DNA of 64,000 bases. Source: Chionoecetes opilio (Eukaryota > Arthropoda > Malacostraca > Decapoda > Majidae). Below are positions 1 through 13,687 of the stretch, piece after piece. How positions within the stretch are numbered: the first letter of the stretch is position 1; the number at the start of each line of letters is the position of its first letter. A model generated the notes under the pieces. The model had not been told where the DNA came from. It was given only the letters and a program-made list of their open reading frames with translations, and did not search any database. The stretch covers positions 96,908 through 160,907 of the forward strand of contig JACEEZ010016411.1 of NCBI GenBank assembly GCA_016584305.1, written 5' to 3'. The position numbers and the translations under genes were made by a program.

Positions 1-3000
1 TTATAGCTGTTTTCTACAAAAATTGAAGTATACAATCCTTTTTTTTGAAATTTTTTCACCTATAAGTAGCTTACTTACATTAAGCAATAAAAAAGAAGAT
101 AAGAGGTTATTTTTGTGATATAACGGTTAGCAAGCGTTTTTCATAGCTTTTGTAAACTTAGCGTTATTTTATATATACAAGTAGTTTTACTTTTCATATT
201 TCATAAACCCATAAAAATAGTGTTTTTTAATGATTTACTATTTACGGGATATTAGCTATTTTTTCCCACAAAATTTAAGTATAAAAACCTTTTTTTAGAA
301 AAATTTTTCACCATAATAGCTTACTTTCATTAAGTATTAAAAGAAGAGAAGAGGGGTTTTTTATTTTGTATAAGGGTTTTTGCAGCGTTTTTCAAGTTCT
401 TGTAAACGTAGCGTTATTGTATATATACGTAGTTTTTCTTACATTGCTAAAACCCATAAAGTAGGTTTTCCCTTTATATTAGATTTATCGGGATATAACG
501 TTTTCTAAAATTGAAGTATACAATCCTTTTTTTTGAATAATTTTCCCTATAAAAGCTTAATTACATTAACTAATAAAAGAAGGTAAGAGGTTTTTTATTT
601 TGATATAAAGTATATTTTGGGCGTTTTTTTTTAGTTTCTTGTAAATTGTAGCGTTATTTTATATTACTAGTTTTACTTATTTATTTCTATAAACCCATAA
701 AAAGTAGGTTTTTATGATTATAGTTTGTTATCAGGTATAAGCTATTTTCCCACAAATTGAAAGGGATAGAATCCTTTTTTAGAATAATTTGCCCTATAAA
801 CTTACTTTCTTAAGCATTAATGAAGATAAAGGTTATTTATTGGAATAAAGGGGATTGCAAGCGTTTTCATAGTTTCTTTTAAACCCTAGCGTTATTGTAT
901 ATAACAAGTGTTTTTCTTTTCATATTCTTAACCCATAAAAAGTGTGTTTTCAATATATTAGCATTTATCGGGGATATATGCTGTTTTCCTACAAAAGAAA
1001 TATACATTTTTTTTTAGAATAATTTTCAAATAAAATAGCTTCATTTCATTTAAACAATAATAGAAAGTAAGAGGTTATTTATTGGGGTATAACGGGTTTT
1101 TGCAAGCGTTTTTCATAATTTTTTGTAACTGTAGCGTTATTGTATATAAATGTAGCTTACTTTCATTTGCTAAAACCCATAAAAAGGGTGTTTTTTAATG
1201 AATAGCTATTTTTTTGGTGAATATAGCATTTTTTCCCACAATTGAAGTTAAAAATTTTCTTTTGAATAAATTTTCACCTATAAGTAGTTTACATTTTTTA
1301 AGCTAATAAAAAGAGGTGGAGGTTTTTTATTTTGATATAAAGGTATATTGCAAGTATTTTTCAAGTTTTTTTGTAACTGTAGCGTTTTGTATTAACAAAT
1401 ATTTACTTATCATATTCTATAAACCCAAAATGTAGGTTTTCCTTTATATTAGTATTTATCGGGGAAAAATTTGCTGTTTTCCCACAAATTGAAGTATCAT
1501 CCTTTTTTAGAATAATTTGCCCCTAAAAGTAGCTTTTCATTTTCATTTAACTAAAAATAGAAAGAAGAGGTTTTTAGTGATATAACGGTATATTTTGAGC
1601 TTTTTTATAGTTTCTTGCAAAATTTTAGCGTTTTGTATATATACAAATGTTTTACTTTTTTAAAACTATAAAACCATAAAATGTTGTTTTTAAAGTTTAG
1701 TTAGTTTTTCAGTAATTATACTATTTTCCTACAAAATTGACGTTAAAAATCCTTTTTTTTTAAAAATTTTTCACTATAAGACTTTCATTTTATTAAACTA
1801 TTAAATAGAGAGTAAAGGTTTTTATTGTGATATAAAGGTGTATTGCAAGCGTTTTTCTAGTTTCTTGTAAAACCCTAGCGTTATTTATATATACAAGTAG
1901 TTTTTTCTTATATATTTCTTAAACCATAAATGTGTGTTTTCAATATTTAGCATTTTTTTGGTGATATTAGCTGTTTTTTCCCACAAATTTAATATAAATC
2001 CTTTTTTTTTGAAAAATTTTCAAATATAAATACTTACTTACATTGGCAATAAAAAGAAATAAGAGGTTTTTTATTGTAGTAAAGGTTTTAATGCAAAACG
2101 TTTTTTTATAGTTTCTTTTAACGTAGGTTATTGTATTATCAAGACTTTACTTATCATATTGCTGTAAACCCCTAAAATGTATGTTTTCAATGAAAATTTG
2201 TATTTTTCGGTGATAATAGCGTTTTCCTACGAATTGAAAAAAATTACTTTTAGATAATTTGCACCATAATACTTCATTACATTAAGCTATTTAAAAGAAG
2301 AGTAGGAGGTTTTTTTTGATATAACGGGATATGAAGCGTTTTTTAAGTTTTTTTTAAAATGTAGCGTTTTGTATTAAAACAAATAGTTTTTTTTTGTTTG
2401 GGATAAACCCATAAAATGTAGGGTTTTTAATGATATTAGCTTTTATCGTGAAATAGCGTTTTCCTACAAATGAAGATACAATCCTTTTTTTTAAATAATT
2501 TGCACCATATTAGCTTAATTAATTTAAACTATTAAATAGAAGAGTAACAGGTATTTATGTGATAAACGGTTTTTGCAAGCTTTTTCATAGTTTTTTTGTA
2601 AAATGTAGCGTTATTGTAATATACAAGTTTTTACTTATCCATTTTCTTAAACCCATAAAAAGTATGTTTTTTAAAGATTTATCATTTATCGGGATTATAG
2701 CTGTTTTTCTAAAATGAGTATAAAATCCTCTTTTAGAAAAAAATTTTCACCTTTAAACTTACATTCATTAAGCTATTAAATAGAAGATAAAGTTTTTTAT
2801 TTGTATAACGGGATATTGCCAAACGTTTTTCATGTTTTCTAAAATGAGCGTGTTTATTATAAATAGTTTTACTTATTATATTGCTTAAAACCCCTAAAAA
2901 GTAGTGTTTTCAAGATTTTTTGCTAGTTGTCAGTGAATATACTTTTTTTTACAAATTGATGTAAAAATCCCTTTTTAGAATAAATTTTCACCTATAAGTA

Positions 3001-3480
3001 GCTTACATTACATAACTATTTAAAAAAAAGTAGGAGTTTTTTATTGTGTTAATGGGGATATTGGGAAAACGTTTTTCAAGTTTCTTGTAAACTGTAGCGT
3101 ATTGTATATAACAAGTAGTTTACTTATTCTATTTTTATAAACCCATAAAAATGAGTGTTTCAAAGTATTACTATTTACGGTGATTATGGTGTTTTCCACA
3201 AAAGAAGTAAAAATCCCCCTTTTTCGAAAATTTGACCTTAAATAGCTTTCTTCATTAAAATATTAAAAAGAAGGGTAGAGGGTTTTTTATTGTGTTAACG
3301 TATATTTCAAGGGGTTTTTTCAAGTTCTTCTAAACGTAGCGTTTTTTGATTATACAAATATTTTCTTTTTTATTGCTAAAACCCTAAAAAAGTAGTGTTT
3401 CCAATGATTTTAGTAGTTATCATGATATATCTGTTTTTCCCACAAATTGAAATATAAATCCTCTTTTTGAAAAATTTTCA
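1..3480 (-). repeat. Indel-rich section of the reverse satellite array
   Basis: The 262-bp landmarks can still be followed in order, but each copy has lost or gained single bases at many places, often in homopolymers and in TATATATA. The change to clean copies near 3480 is abrupt rather than gradual. Real satellite decay normally gives substitutions as well as indels and differs from copy to copy. This pattern is closer to an unpolished long-read consensus. Older, decayed monomers at an array edge remain possible. Confidence 0.7.
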
Positions 3481-5774
3481 CCCATAAGTAGCTTTCATTA
3501 CATTAAGCTATTAAATAGAAGAGTAAGAGGTTTATTTATTGTGAATAACGGTATATTGCAAGCGTTTTTCATAGTTCTTCTTAAACTGTATGTTATTGTA
3601 TATATACAAGTAGTTTTACTTATTATATTGCTATAAACCCATAAAATGTAGTGTTTTCAATGATTTTAGCTAGTTATCAGTGATATATAGCTGTTTTCCT
3701 ACAAATTGAAGTATAAAATCCTTTTTTTAGAATAATTTGCACCTAGAAGTAGCTTACATTACATTAAACTATTAAATAGAAGTGTAAGAGGTTATTTATT
3801 GTGATATAACGGTATATTGCAAGTGATTTTTATAGTTTCTTCTAATCTGTAGCGTTATTGTATATATACAAGTAGTTTTACTTATTATATTGCTATAAAC
3901 CCATAAAATTTAGTGTTTTCAATGATATTAGCTATTTATCGGTGATATATAGCTCTTTTCCTACAAATTGAAGTTTAAAATCCTCTTTTTAAATATTTGC
4001 CCTATAAGTAGCTTACATTACATTAAGCTATTAAATAGAAGAGATAAGAGGTTATTTATTGTGATATAACGGTTTACTGCAAGCGTTTTTCATAGTTTCT
4101 TCTAAACTGTAGAGTTATTGTATATATACAAGTAGTTTTACTTATTACATTGCTATAAACCCCTAAAATGTAGTGTTTTCAATTATTTTAGCTAGTTATA
4201 AGTGATATATAGCTGTTTTCCTACAAATTGAAGTATAAAATCCTCTTTTTGGAATAATTTACACCTATAAGTAGCTTAAATTACATTAAGCTATTAAATA
4301 GAAGAGTAAGAGGTTATTTATTGTGATATAACGGTATATTGCAAGCGTTTTTCATTGTTTCTTGTAAACTGTAGCGTTATTGTATATATACAAGTAGTTT
4401 TACTTATCATATTGCTATAAACCCATAAAATGTAGTGTTTTCAATGATATTAGCTATTTATCGGTGATATATAGCTGCTTTCCTACAAATTGAAGTATAC
4501 AATCCTTTTTTTAGAATAATTTGCAAATATAAGTAGCTTACATTACATTATGCTAATAAATAGAAAAGTAAGAGGTTATTTATTGTGGTATAACGGTATA
4601 TTGCAAGCGTTTTTCATAGTTTCTTGTAAACTGTAGCGTTATTGTATATATACAAGTAGTTTTACTTATCATATTGCTATAAACCCATAAAATGTAGTGT
4701 TTTCAATGATATTAGCTATTTATCGGTGATATATAGCTGTTTTCCTACAAATTGAAGTATAAAATCCTCGTTTTAGAATAATTTGCACCTATTAGTAGCT
4801 TACATTACATTAAGCTATTAAATAGAAGAGTAAGAGGTTATTTATTGTGATATAACGGTATATTGCAAGCGTTTTTCATAGTTTCTTCTAAATTGTAGCG
4901 TTATTGTATATATACAAGTAGTTTTACTTACTATATTGCTATAAACACATAAAATGTAGTGTTTTCAATGATTTTAGCTAGTTATCAGTGATATATAGCT
5001 GTTTTCCTACAAATTGAAGTATAAAATCCTCTTTTTAGAATAATTTGCACCTATAAGTAGCTTACATTACATTAAGCTATTAAATAGAAGAGTAACAGGT
5101 TATTTATTGTGATATAACAGTATATTGCAAGCGTTTTTCATAGTTTCTTGTAAACTGTAGCGTTATTGAATATATACAAGAAGTTTTACTTATCATATTG
5201 CTATAAACCCATAAAATGTAGTGTTTTTAATGATATTAGCTATTTATCGGTGATATATAGCTGTTTTCCTACAAATTGAAGTATAAAATCCTCTTTTTAG
5301 AATAATTTGCACCTATAAGTAGCTTACATTACATTAAGCTATTAAATAGAAGAGTAAGAGGTTATTTATTGTGATATAACGGTATATTGCAAGCGTTTTT
5401 CATAGTTTCTTCTAAACTATAGCGTGATTGTATATATACAAGTAGTTTTACTTATTATATTGCTATAAACCCATAAAATGTAGTGTTTTCAATGATTTTA
5501 GTTAGTTATCAGTGATATATAGCTATTTTCCTACAAATTGATGTATAAAATCCTTTTTTTAGAATAATTTGCACATATAAGTAGCTTACATTACATTAAG
5601 CTATTAAATAGAAGAGTAAGAGGTTATTTATTGTGATATAACGGTATATTGCAAGCGTTTTTCATAGTTTCTTGTAAACTGTAGCTTTATTGTATATATA
5701 CAAGTAGTTTTACTTATCATATTGCTATAAACCCATAAAATGTAGTGGTTTCAATGATTTTAGCTAGTTATCAG

Positions 5775-6385
5775 TGAAGAGTGGTTTTTTTCTACAAATT
5801 GAAGTATATATCTTTATATCTGTAGCTAAATAGCTTTTTATATTTGCTACAACTATATTATACAAAATTAATAGCTAAAAATATGTATTTTTCATGAAAT
5901 TTAGATATCAATTTTAATCTTAAAAACAATGTTTTTTCAAGTATTTTAATGTATTTTTGAAAGCCTAAAAAATGTCGAAATTTGACATTATTCAGCACTT
6001 TTAAACAATTATATTTTACAATATTATGAGCTTAAAATGTGTATTTTTCATGAAAATTATGTATCAATTTTAATTTTAGAAACAACGTTTTTTCCAGTGT
6101 TTCAATGTATTTTTGAAGGGCTAAAAATGGTCGAAAATTGAGATTATTCAGCACTTTTTTTGATAAGAAATTCAAAATGTGGAATTATAGTTGTTTTCGT
6201 TAGAAATTGCTATTTTAAACTACTGTAAGATTATAATAGGAGTTTGAGACTCTATATTGTGATACAATTGTATATTATACGTGTTTTTCATAGTTTCTTC
6301 TTACTTGTAGTGTTATATCATTAATAGAAGGAATATACCTTATGATAATGCTTTATACCCTCAAAATGTGTTCTTTTCAATGATT
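5775..6385 (-). repeat. B and C satellite block inside the reverse array
   Basis: Reading the minus strand, this block has a B monomer (landmark cattttgagggtataaagc) followed by two 156-bp C monomers (landmark gaataatgtcaaatttcg) and the closing motif cagatataaagaaatatac. This is the same order and polarity as the composite units in the forward array. The block lies about 710 bp from the inversion point, whereas the first forward B block lies about 290 bp from it, so the two sides are not exact mirror images. Confidence 0.88.
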
Positions 6386-9303
6386 TTAGCTAGTTATCGG
6401 TGATATATAGCTGTTTTCCTACAAATTGAAGTATACAATCGTTTTTATAGAACAATTTGCACCTATAAGTAGCTTACATTACATTAAGCTAATAAATAGA
6501 AGAGTAAGAGGTTATTTATTGTGATATAACGGTATATTTCAAGCGTTTTTCATAGTTTCTTGTAAACTGTAGCGTTATTGTACATATACAAGTAGTTTTA
6601 CTTATCCTATTGCTATAAACCCATAAAATGTATTGTTTTCAATGATATTACCTATTTATCGGTGATATATAGCTGTTTTCCTACAAATTGAAGTATAAAA
6701 TCCTCTTTTTAGAATAAATTGCACCTATAAGTAGCTTACATTACATTAAGCTATTAAATAGAAGAGTAAGAGGTTATTTATTGTGATATAACGGTATATT
6801 GCAAGCGTTTTTCATAGTTTCTTCTAAACTGTAGCGTTATTGTATATATACAAGTAGTTTTACTTTTTATATTGCTATAAACCCATAAAATGTAGTGTTT
6901 TCAATGATTTTAGCTAGTTATCAGTGATATATAGCTGTTTTCCTACAAATTGAAGTATAAAATCCTCTTTTTAGAATAATTTGCACCTATAAGTAACATA
7001 CATTACATTAAGCTATTAAATAGAAGAGTAAGAGGTTATTTATTGTGATATAACGGTATATTGCAAGCGTTTTTCATAGTTTCTAGTAAACTGATAACTT
7101 GCTAAAATCTTTGAAAACACTACATTTTATGGGTATATAGCAATATGATAAGTAAAATTATTTATATATATATAATAACGCTACAGTTTACAAGAAACTC
7201 TGAAAAACGCTTGCAATATACCGTTATATCACAATAAATAACCTCTTACTCTTTTATTTAATAGCTTAATGTAATGTAAGCTACTTATAGGTGCAAATTA
7301 TTCTAAAAAAAGGATTGTATACTTCAATTTGTAGAAAAACAGCTATATATCACTGATAACTAGCTAAAATCATTGAAAAGAACACATTTTGAGGGTATAA
7401 AGCATTATCATAAGGTAAATTCCTTCTATTAATGATATAACACTACAATTAAGAAGAAACTATGAAAACACGTATAATATAAAATTGTATCACAATATAG
7501 AGTCTCAAACTCCTATTATTAGCTTACAGTAGTTTAAAATAGCAATTTCTAACGAAAACAACTATAATTCCACATTTTGAATTTCTCTATCAAAAAAAGG
7601 TTTGAATAATGTCAATTTTCGACATTTTTTAGCCTATCAAAAATACATTAAAACACTTGAAAAAACATTATTTCTAAGATGAAAATTGATACATAATTTT
7701 CATGAAAAATACACATTTTAAGCTCATAATATTGTAAAATATAGTTGTGTAAAAGTGCTGAATAATGTCAAATTTCGACATTTTTTAGGCTTTCAAAAAT
7801 ACATTAAAATACTTGGAAAAACGTTGTTTTTAAGATTAAAATTGTTACCTAAATTTCTTGAAAAATACATATTTTTAGCTATTAATTTTGTTAAATATAG
7901 TTGTAGCAAATATAAAAAGCTATTTAGCTACAGATATAAAGAAATATACTTCAATTTGTAGAAAAAAAAACTCTTCACTGATAATAGCTAAAATCATTGG
8001 AAAACACTACATTTTATGGGTTTATAGAGCAATATGATAAGTAAAACTAATTGTATATATACAATAACGCTACAGTTTACAAGAACTATGAAAAACGCAT
8101 GCAATATACGTTATATCACAATAAAAACCTCTTACTCTTCTATTTAATTTGCTTAAAGTAATGTAGCTACTTATAGGTTCAAAAATTTTTCTAAAAAGAG
8201 GATTTTATACTTCAAATTTTTAGGAAAACACTATATATCACCGATAAAAAGCTAATATTATTGAAAACACTTCATTTTATGGGTTTTTTAGCAATAGGTA
8301 TAAGTAAAACTACTTGTATATATACAAAACGCTACAGTTACAAGAAAAACTATGAAAAACGCTAGCAAAATACCGTTATATCACAATAAATAACCTCTTA
8401 CTCTTATAATTTATTAGTTTATGTAATGTAAGCTACTTATAGTGCAAAATTTTTCTAAAAAAGGATTGTATACTTCAATTTGTAGGAAAACAGCTATATA
8501 TCACCGATAACTAGCTAAAATCATTGAAAAAACACATTTTGAGGGTATAAAGCATTTCATAAGGTAAATTCCTTCTATTATGATATAACACTACAATTAG
8601 AAGAAACTATGTAAAACACGTAAATATACAATTGTATCACAATATAAGTCTCAAACTCCTATTTAAGCTTACAGTATTTAAAATAGCAATTTCTAACGAA
8701 AAGCAGTATATTCCACATTTTGAATTTCTCCTATCAAAAAAAAACTGAATAATGTTCAATTTTCGTATTTGTTAGCCCTTCAAAAACATTAAAACACTTG
8801 AAAAAACGTTGTTTTTAAGATTAAAATTGATACATAATTTTCATGAAAAATACACATTTTAAGCTCATAATATTGTAATATATAGTTGTGTAAAAGTGCT
8901 GAATAATGTCATATTTCGACATTTTTTCAGCGTTCAAAAATACATTAAAATACTTGGAAAAACGTTGTTTTTAAGATTAAAATTGATACCTAAATTTCAT
9001 GAAAAATACATATTTTTAGCTCATAACATTGTAAAATATAGTTGTGTAAAAGTGCTGAATAATGTCTAATTTCGACATTTTTTAGCCTTTCAAAAATACA
9101 TTAAAATACTTGAAAAAACATTGTTTTTTATGATTAAAATTGATATCTAAATTTCATGAAAAATACATATTTTTAGCTATTAATTTTGTATAATATAGTT
9201 GTAGCAAATATAAAAAGCTATTTAGCTACAGATATAAAGAAATATACTTCAATTTGTAGCAAAAAAGAACTCTTCACTGATAACTAGCTGAAATCATTGA
9301 AAA

Positions 9304-10704
9304 CACTACATTTTATAGGTTTATAGCAATATGATAAGTAAAACTACTTGTATATATACAATAACGCTACAGTTTACAAGAAACTATGAAAAACGCTTGG
9401 AATATACCGTCATATCACAATAAATAACCTCTTACTCTTCTATTTAATAGCTTAATGTAATGTAAGCTACTTATAGGTGCAAATTATTCTAAAAAGAAGA
9501 TTTTATACATCAATTTGTAGGAAAAGAGCTATATATCACTGATAACTAGCTAAAATCATTGAAAACACTACATTTTATGAATTTATAGCAATATAATAAG
9601 TAAAACTACTTGTATATATACAATCACGCTACAGTTTAGAAGAAACTATGAAAAACGCTTGCATTATACCGTTATATCACAATAAATAACCTCTTACTCT
9701 TCTATTTAATAGCTTAACGTAATGTAAGCTACTTATAGGTGCAAATTTTTCTAAAAAGAGGATTTTATACTTCAATTTGTAGGAAAACAGCTATATATCA
9801 CCAATAAATAGCTAATATAATTGAAAACACTACACTTTATGGGTTTATAGCACAAGGATAAGTAAAACTACTTGTATATATACAATAACGCTACAGTTTA
9901 GAAGAAACTATGAAAAACGCTTACAATATACCGTTATATCACAATAAATAAACTCTTACTCTTCTATTTAATAGCTTAATGTAATGTAAGCTACTTTATA
10001 GGTGCAAATTATTCTAAAAAAAGGATTTTATACTTCAATTTGTAGGAAAACAGCTATATATCACTGATAACTAGCTAAAATCATTGAAAACACTACATTT
10101 TATGGGTTGATAGCAATATAATAAGTAAAACTACTTGTATATATACAATAACGCTACAGTTTAGAAGAAACTATGAAAAACGCTTGCAATATACCGTTAT
10201 ATCACAATAAATAACCTCCTACTCTTTTATTTAATAGCTTAATGTAATGTAAGCTACTTATAGGTGCAAATTATTCTAAAAAGATGATTTTATACTTCAA
10301 TTTGTAGGAAAACAGCTATATATCACCGATAAATAGCTAATATCATTGAAAACACTACATTTTATGGGTTTATAGCAATATGATAAGTAAAACTACTTGT
10401 ATATATACAATAACGCTACAGTTTACAAGAAACTATGAAAAACGCTTGCAATATACCGTTATATCACAATAAATAACTTCTTACTCTTCTATTTAATAGC
10501 TTAATGTAATGTAACCTACTTATAGGTGCAAATTATTCTAAAAAGAGGATTTTATACATCAATTTGTAGGAAAACAGCTATATATCACCGATAACTAGCT
10601 AAAATCATTGAAAACACTACATTTTATGGGTTTATAGCAATATGATAAGTAAAACTACTTGTATATATACAATAACGCTACAGTTTGGAAGAAACTATGA
10701 AAAA
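9304..10704 (+). repeat. A-only tandem run (262-bp monomers)
   Basis: A monomers start at 9304, 9566, 9828, 10091, 10353 and 10615, a spacing of 262 or 263 bp. The sixth copy is cut about 90 bp in, and the sequence then continues directly as a B monomer at about 10705. The join falls in gaaaaacac, a string shared by the middle of A and the start of B, so the truncated copy looks like the product of an unequal exchange at short homology. Confidence 0.92.
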
Positions 10705-12375
10705 CACATTTTGAGGGTATAAAGCATTATCTTAAGGTAAATTCCTTCTATTAATGATATAGCACTACAATTAAGAAGAAACTATGAAAAACACGTATAA
10801 TATACAATAGTATCACAATATAGAGTCTCAAACTCCTATTATTAGCTTACAGTAGTTTAAAATAGCAATTTCTAACGAAAACAACTATAATTCTACATTT
10901 TGAATTTCTCTATCAAAACAAGGGCTGAATAATGTCAATTTTCGACATTTTTTAGCCCTTCAAAAATACATTAAAACACTTGAAAAAACGTTGTTTTTTA
11001 GGAATAAAATTGATACATAAATTTCATGAAAAATACATATTTTAAGCTCATAGTATTGTAAAATATAGTTGTGTAAAAGTGCTGAATAATGTAAAATTTC
11101 GATATTTTTTAGGCTTTCAAAAATACATTAAAACACTTGAAAAAACGTTGTTTTTAAGATTAAAATTGATACCTAAATTTCATGAAAAATACATATTTAT
11201 AGCTCATAACATTGTTAAATATCGTTGTGTAAAAGTGCTGAATAATGTCAAAATTCAACATTATTTAGCCTTTCAAAAATACATTAAAATACTTAATAAA
11301 ACATTGTTTTTAAGATTAAAATTGATATCTAAATTTCATAAAAAATACATATTTTTAGCTATTAATTTTGTAAAATATAGTTGCAGCAAATATAAAAAGG
11401 TATTTAGCTACAGATATAAAGAAATATACTTCAATTTGTAGAAAAAAACCACTCTTCACTGATAACTAGCTAAAATCATTGAAAACACTACATTTTATGG
11501 GTTTATAGCAATATGATAAGTAAAACTACTGGTATATTTACAATAACGCTACAGTTTACAAGAAACTATGAAAAACGCTTGCAATATACCGTTATATCAC
11601 AATAAATAACCTATTACTCTTCTATTTATTAGCTTCATGTAATGTAAGCTACTTATAGGTGTAAATTATTCTAAAAAAAGGATTGTATACATCATTTTGT
11701 AGGAAAACAGCTATATATCACCGAATACTAGCTAAAATCATTGAAAAGAACACATTTTGAGGGTATAAAGCATTATTATAAGGTAAATTCCTTCTATTTA
11801 TTATATAACACTACAATTAACAAGAAACTATTAAAAACACGTGTAATGTACAATTGTATCACAATATAGAGTCTCAAACTCCTATTATAAGCTTACAGTA
11901 GTTTAAAATAGCAATTTCTAACGAAAACAACTATAATACCACATTTTGAATTTCTCTATAAGAAAAAAGGGCTGAATAATGTCAATTTTCGACATTTTTT
12001 AGCCCTTCAAAAATACATTAAAACACTTGAAAAAACGTTGTTTCTAAGATTAAAATTGATACATAATTTTCATTAAAAATACATATTTTAAGCTCATAAT
12101 ATTGTAAAATATAGTTGTGTAAAAGTGCTGAATAATGTCATATTGCAAATTTTTTTAGCCTTACAAAAAAATATTAAAATACTTGCAAAAACATTGTTTT
12201 TAAGATTAAAATTGATAACTAAATTTCATGAAAAATACATATTTTTTGCTATTAATTTTGTAAAATATAGTTGTAGCAAATATAAAAAGCCATTTAGCTA
12301 CAGATATAAAGAAATATACTTCAATTTGTAGAAAAAAATAACTTTTCACTGAAAACTAGCTGAAATCATTGAAAA

Positions 12376-13687
12376 CACTACATTTTATGGGTTTATAGCA
12401 ATAATATAAGTAAAACTATTTGTATATATACAATAACGCTACAGTTTACAAGACACTATGAAAAACGCTTGCATATACCGTTATATAACAATAAATAACA
12501 TCTTACTCTTCTATTTATTAGCTTAATGTAATGTAAGCTACTTATAGGTGCTAATTATTCTAAAAAAAGGATTGTATTATTGAATTCGTAGGAAAACAGC
12601 TATATATCACCGATAAATAGCTAATATCATTGAAAACACTACATTTTATGGGTTTATAGCAATATGATAAGTAAAACTACTTGTATATATACAATAACGC
12701 TACATTTTACAAGAAACCATGAAAAACGCTTGCAATATACTGTTATATAAAAATAAATAACCTCTTACTCTTCTATTTAATAGCTTAATGTAATGTAAGC
12801 TACTTATAGGTGCAAATTATTCTAAAAAGAAGATTTTATACTTCAATTTGTAGGAAAACAGCTATATATCACTGATACCTAGCTAAGATCATTGAAAACA
12901 CTACATTTTATGGGTTTATAGCAATATAATAAGTAAAACTACTTGTATATATACAATAACGCTAAAGTTTAGAAGAAACTATGAAAAACCCTTGCAATAT
13001 AACGTTATATCACAATAAATAACCTCTTACTCTTCTATTTAATAGCTTAATGTAATGTAAGCTACTTATAGGTGCAAATTATTCTAAAAAGAGGAATTAA
13101 TACATCAATTTGTAGGAAAACTGCTATATATCACCGATAAATAGCTAATATCATTGAAAACACTACATTTTATGGGTTTATAGCAATATGATAAGTAAAA
13201 CTACTTGTATATATACAATAACGCTACAGTTTACAAGAAACTATGAAAAACGCTTGCAATATACCGTTATATCACAATAAATAACCTCTTACTCTTCTAT
13301 TTAATAGCTTAATGTAATGTAAGCTACTTATAGGTGCAAATTATTCTAAAAAGAGGATTTTATACTTGAATTTGTAGGAAAACAGCTATATATCACCGAT
13401 AAATAGCTAATATCATTGAAAACACTACATTTTATGGGTTTATAGCAATATGATAAGTAAAACTACTTGTATATATACAATAACGCTACAGTTTACAAGA
13501 AACTATGAAAAACGCCTGCAATATACCGTTATATCACAATAAAGACCCTTTTACTCTTCTATTTATTAGCTTAATGTAATGTAAGCTACTTATAGGTCCA
13601 AATTATTCTAAAAAAGGGATTGTATACTTCAATTTATAGGAAAACAGCTATATATCACCGGTAACTAGCTAAAATCATTGAAAAGAA
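12376..13687 (+). repeat. A-only tandem run (262-bp monomers)
   Basis: Five A monomers start at 12376, 12637, 12899, 13161 and 13423 with 261-262 bp spacing, followed by a B monomer at 13688. The copies are very alike and differ mainly by single substitutions. Each carries gtatatatacaataacgct, the short TA palindrome that is expanded into (TA)n in diverged copies further right. Confidence 0.93.

Larger units (their letters stand above)
1..7093 (-). repeat. AT-rich satellite array, reverse orientation
   Basis: Tandem copies of the 262-bp A monomer, read as the reverse complement of the copies after 7094. Landmarks recurring about every 262 bp are ataacggtatattgcaagcg, gtatatatacaagtag and cccataaaatgtagtg. 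From about 3480 to 5775 the copies are regular and similar. Before 3480 the same landmarks occur but with many missing or extra bases. A block of B and C monomers interrupts the A run at 5775-6385. No coding potential is visible and the stretch is strongly A+T rich. Satellite identity is certain from the repetition; any chromosomal role such as centromeric or heterochromatic is unknown. Confidence 0.95.

Noticed and set aside
7000..7200. Large perfect palindrome around the inversion point
   Set aside because: B/C blocks lie about 710 bp to the left and 290 bp to the right of the join, so the arms are not mirror images.
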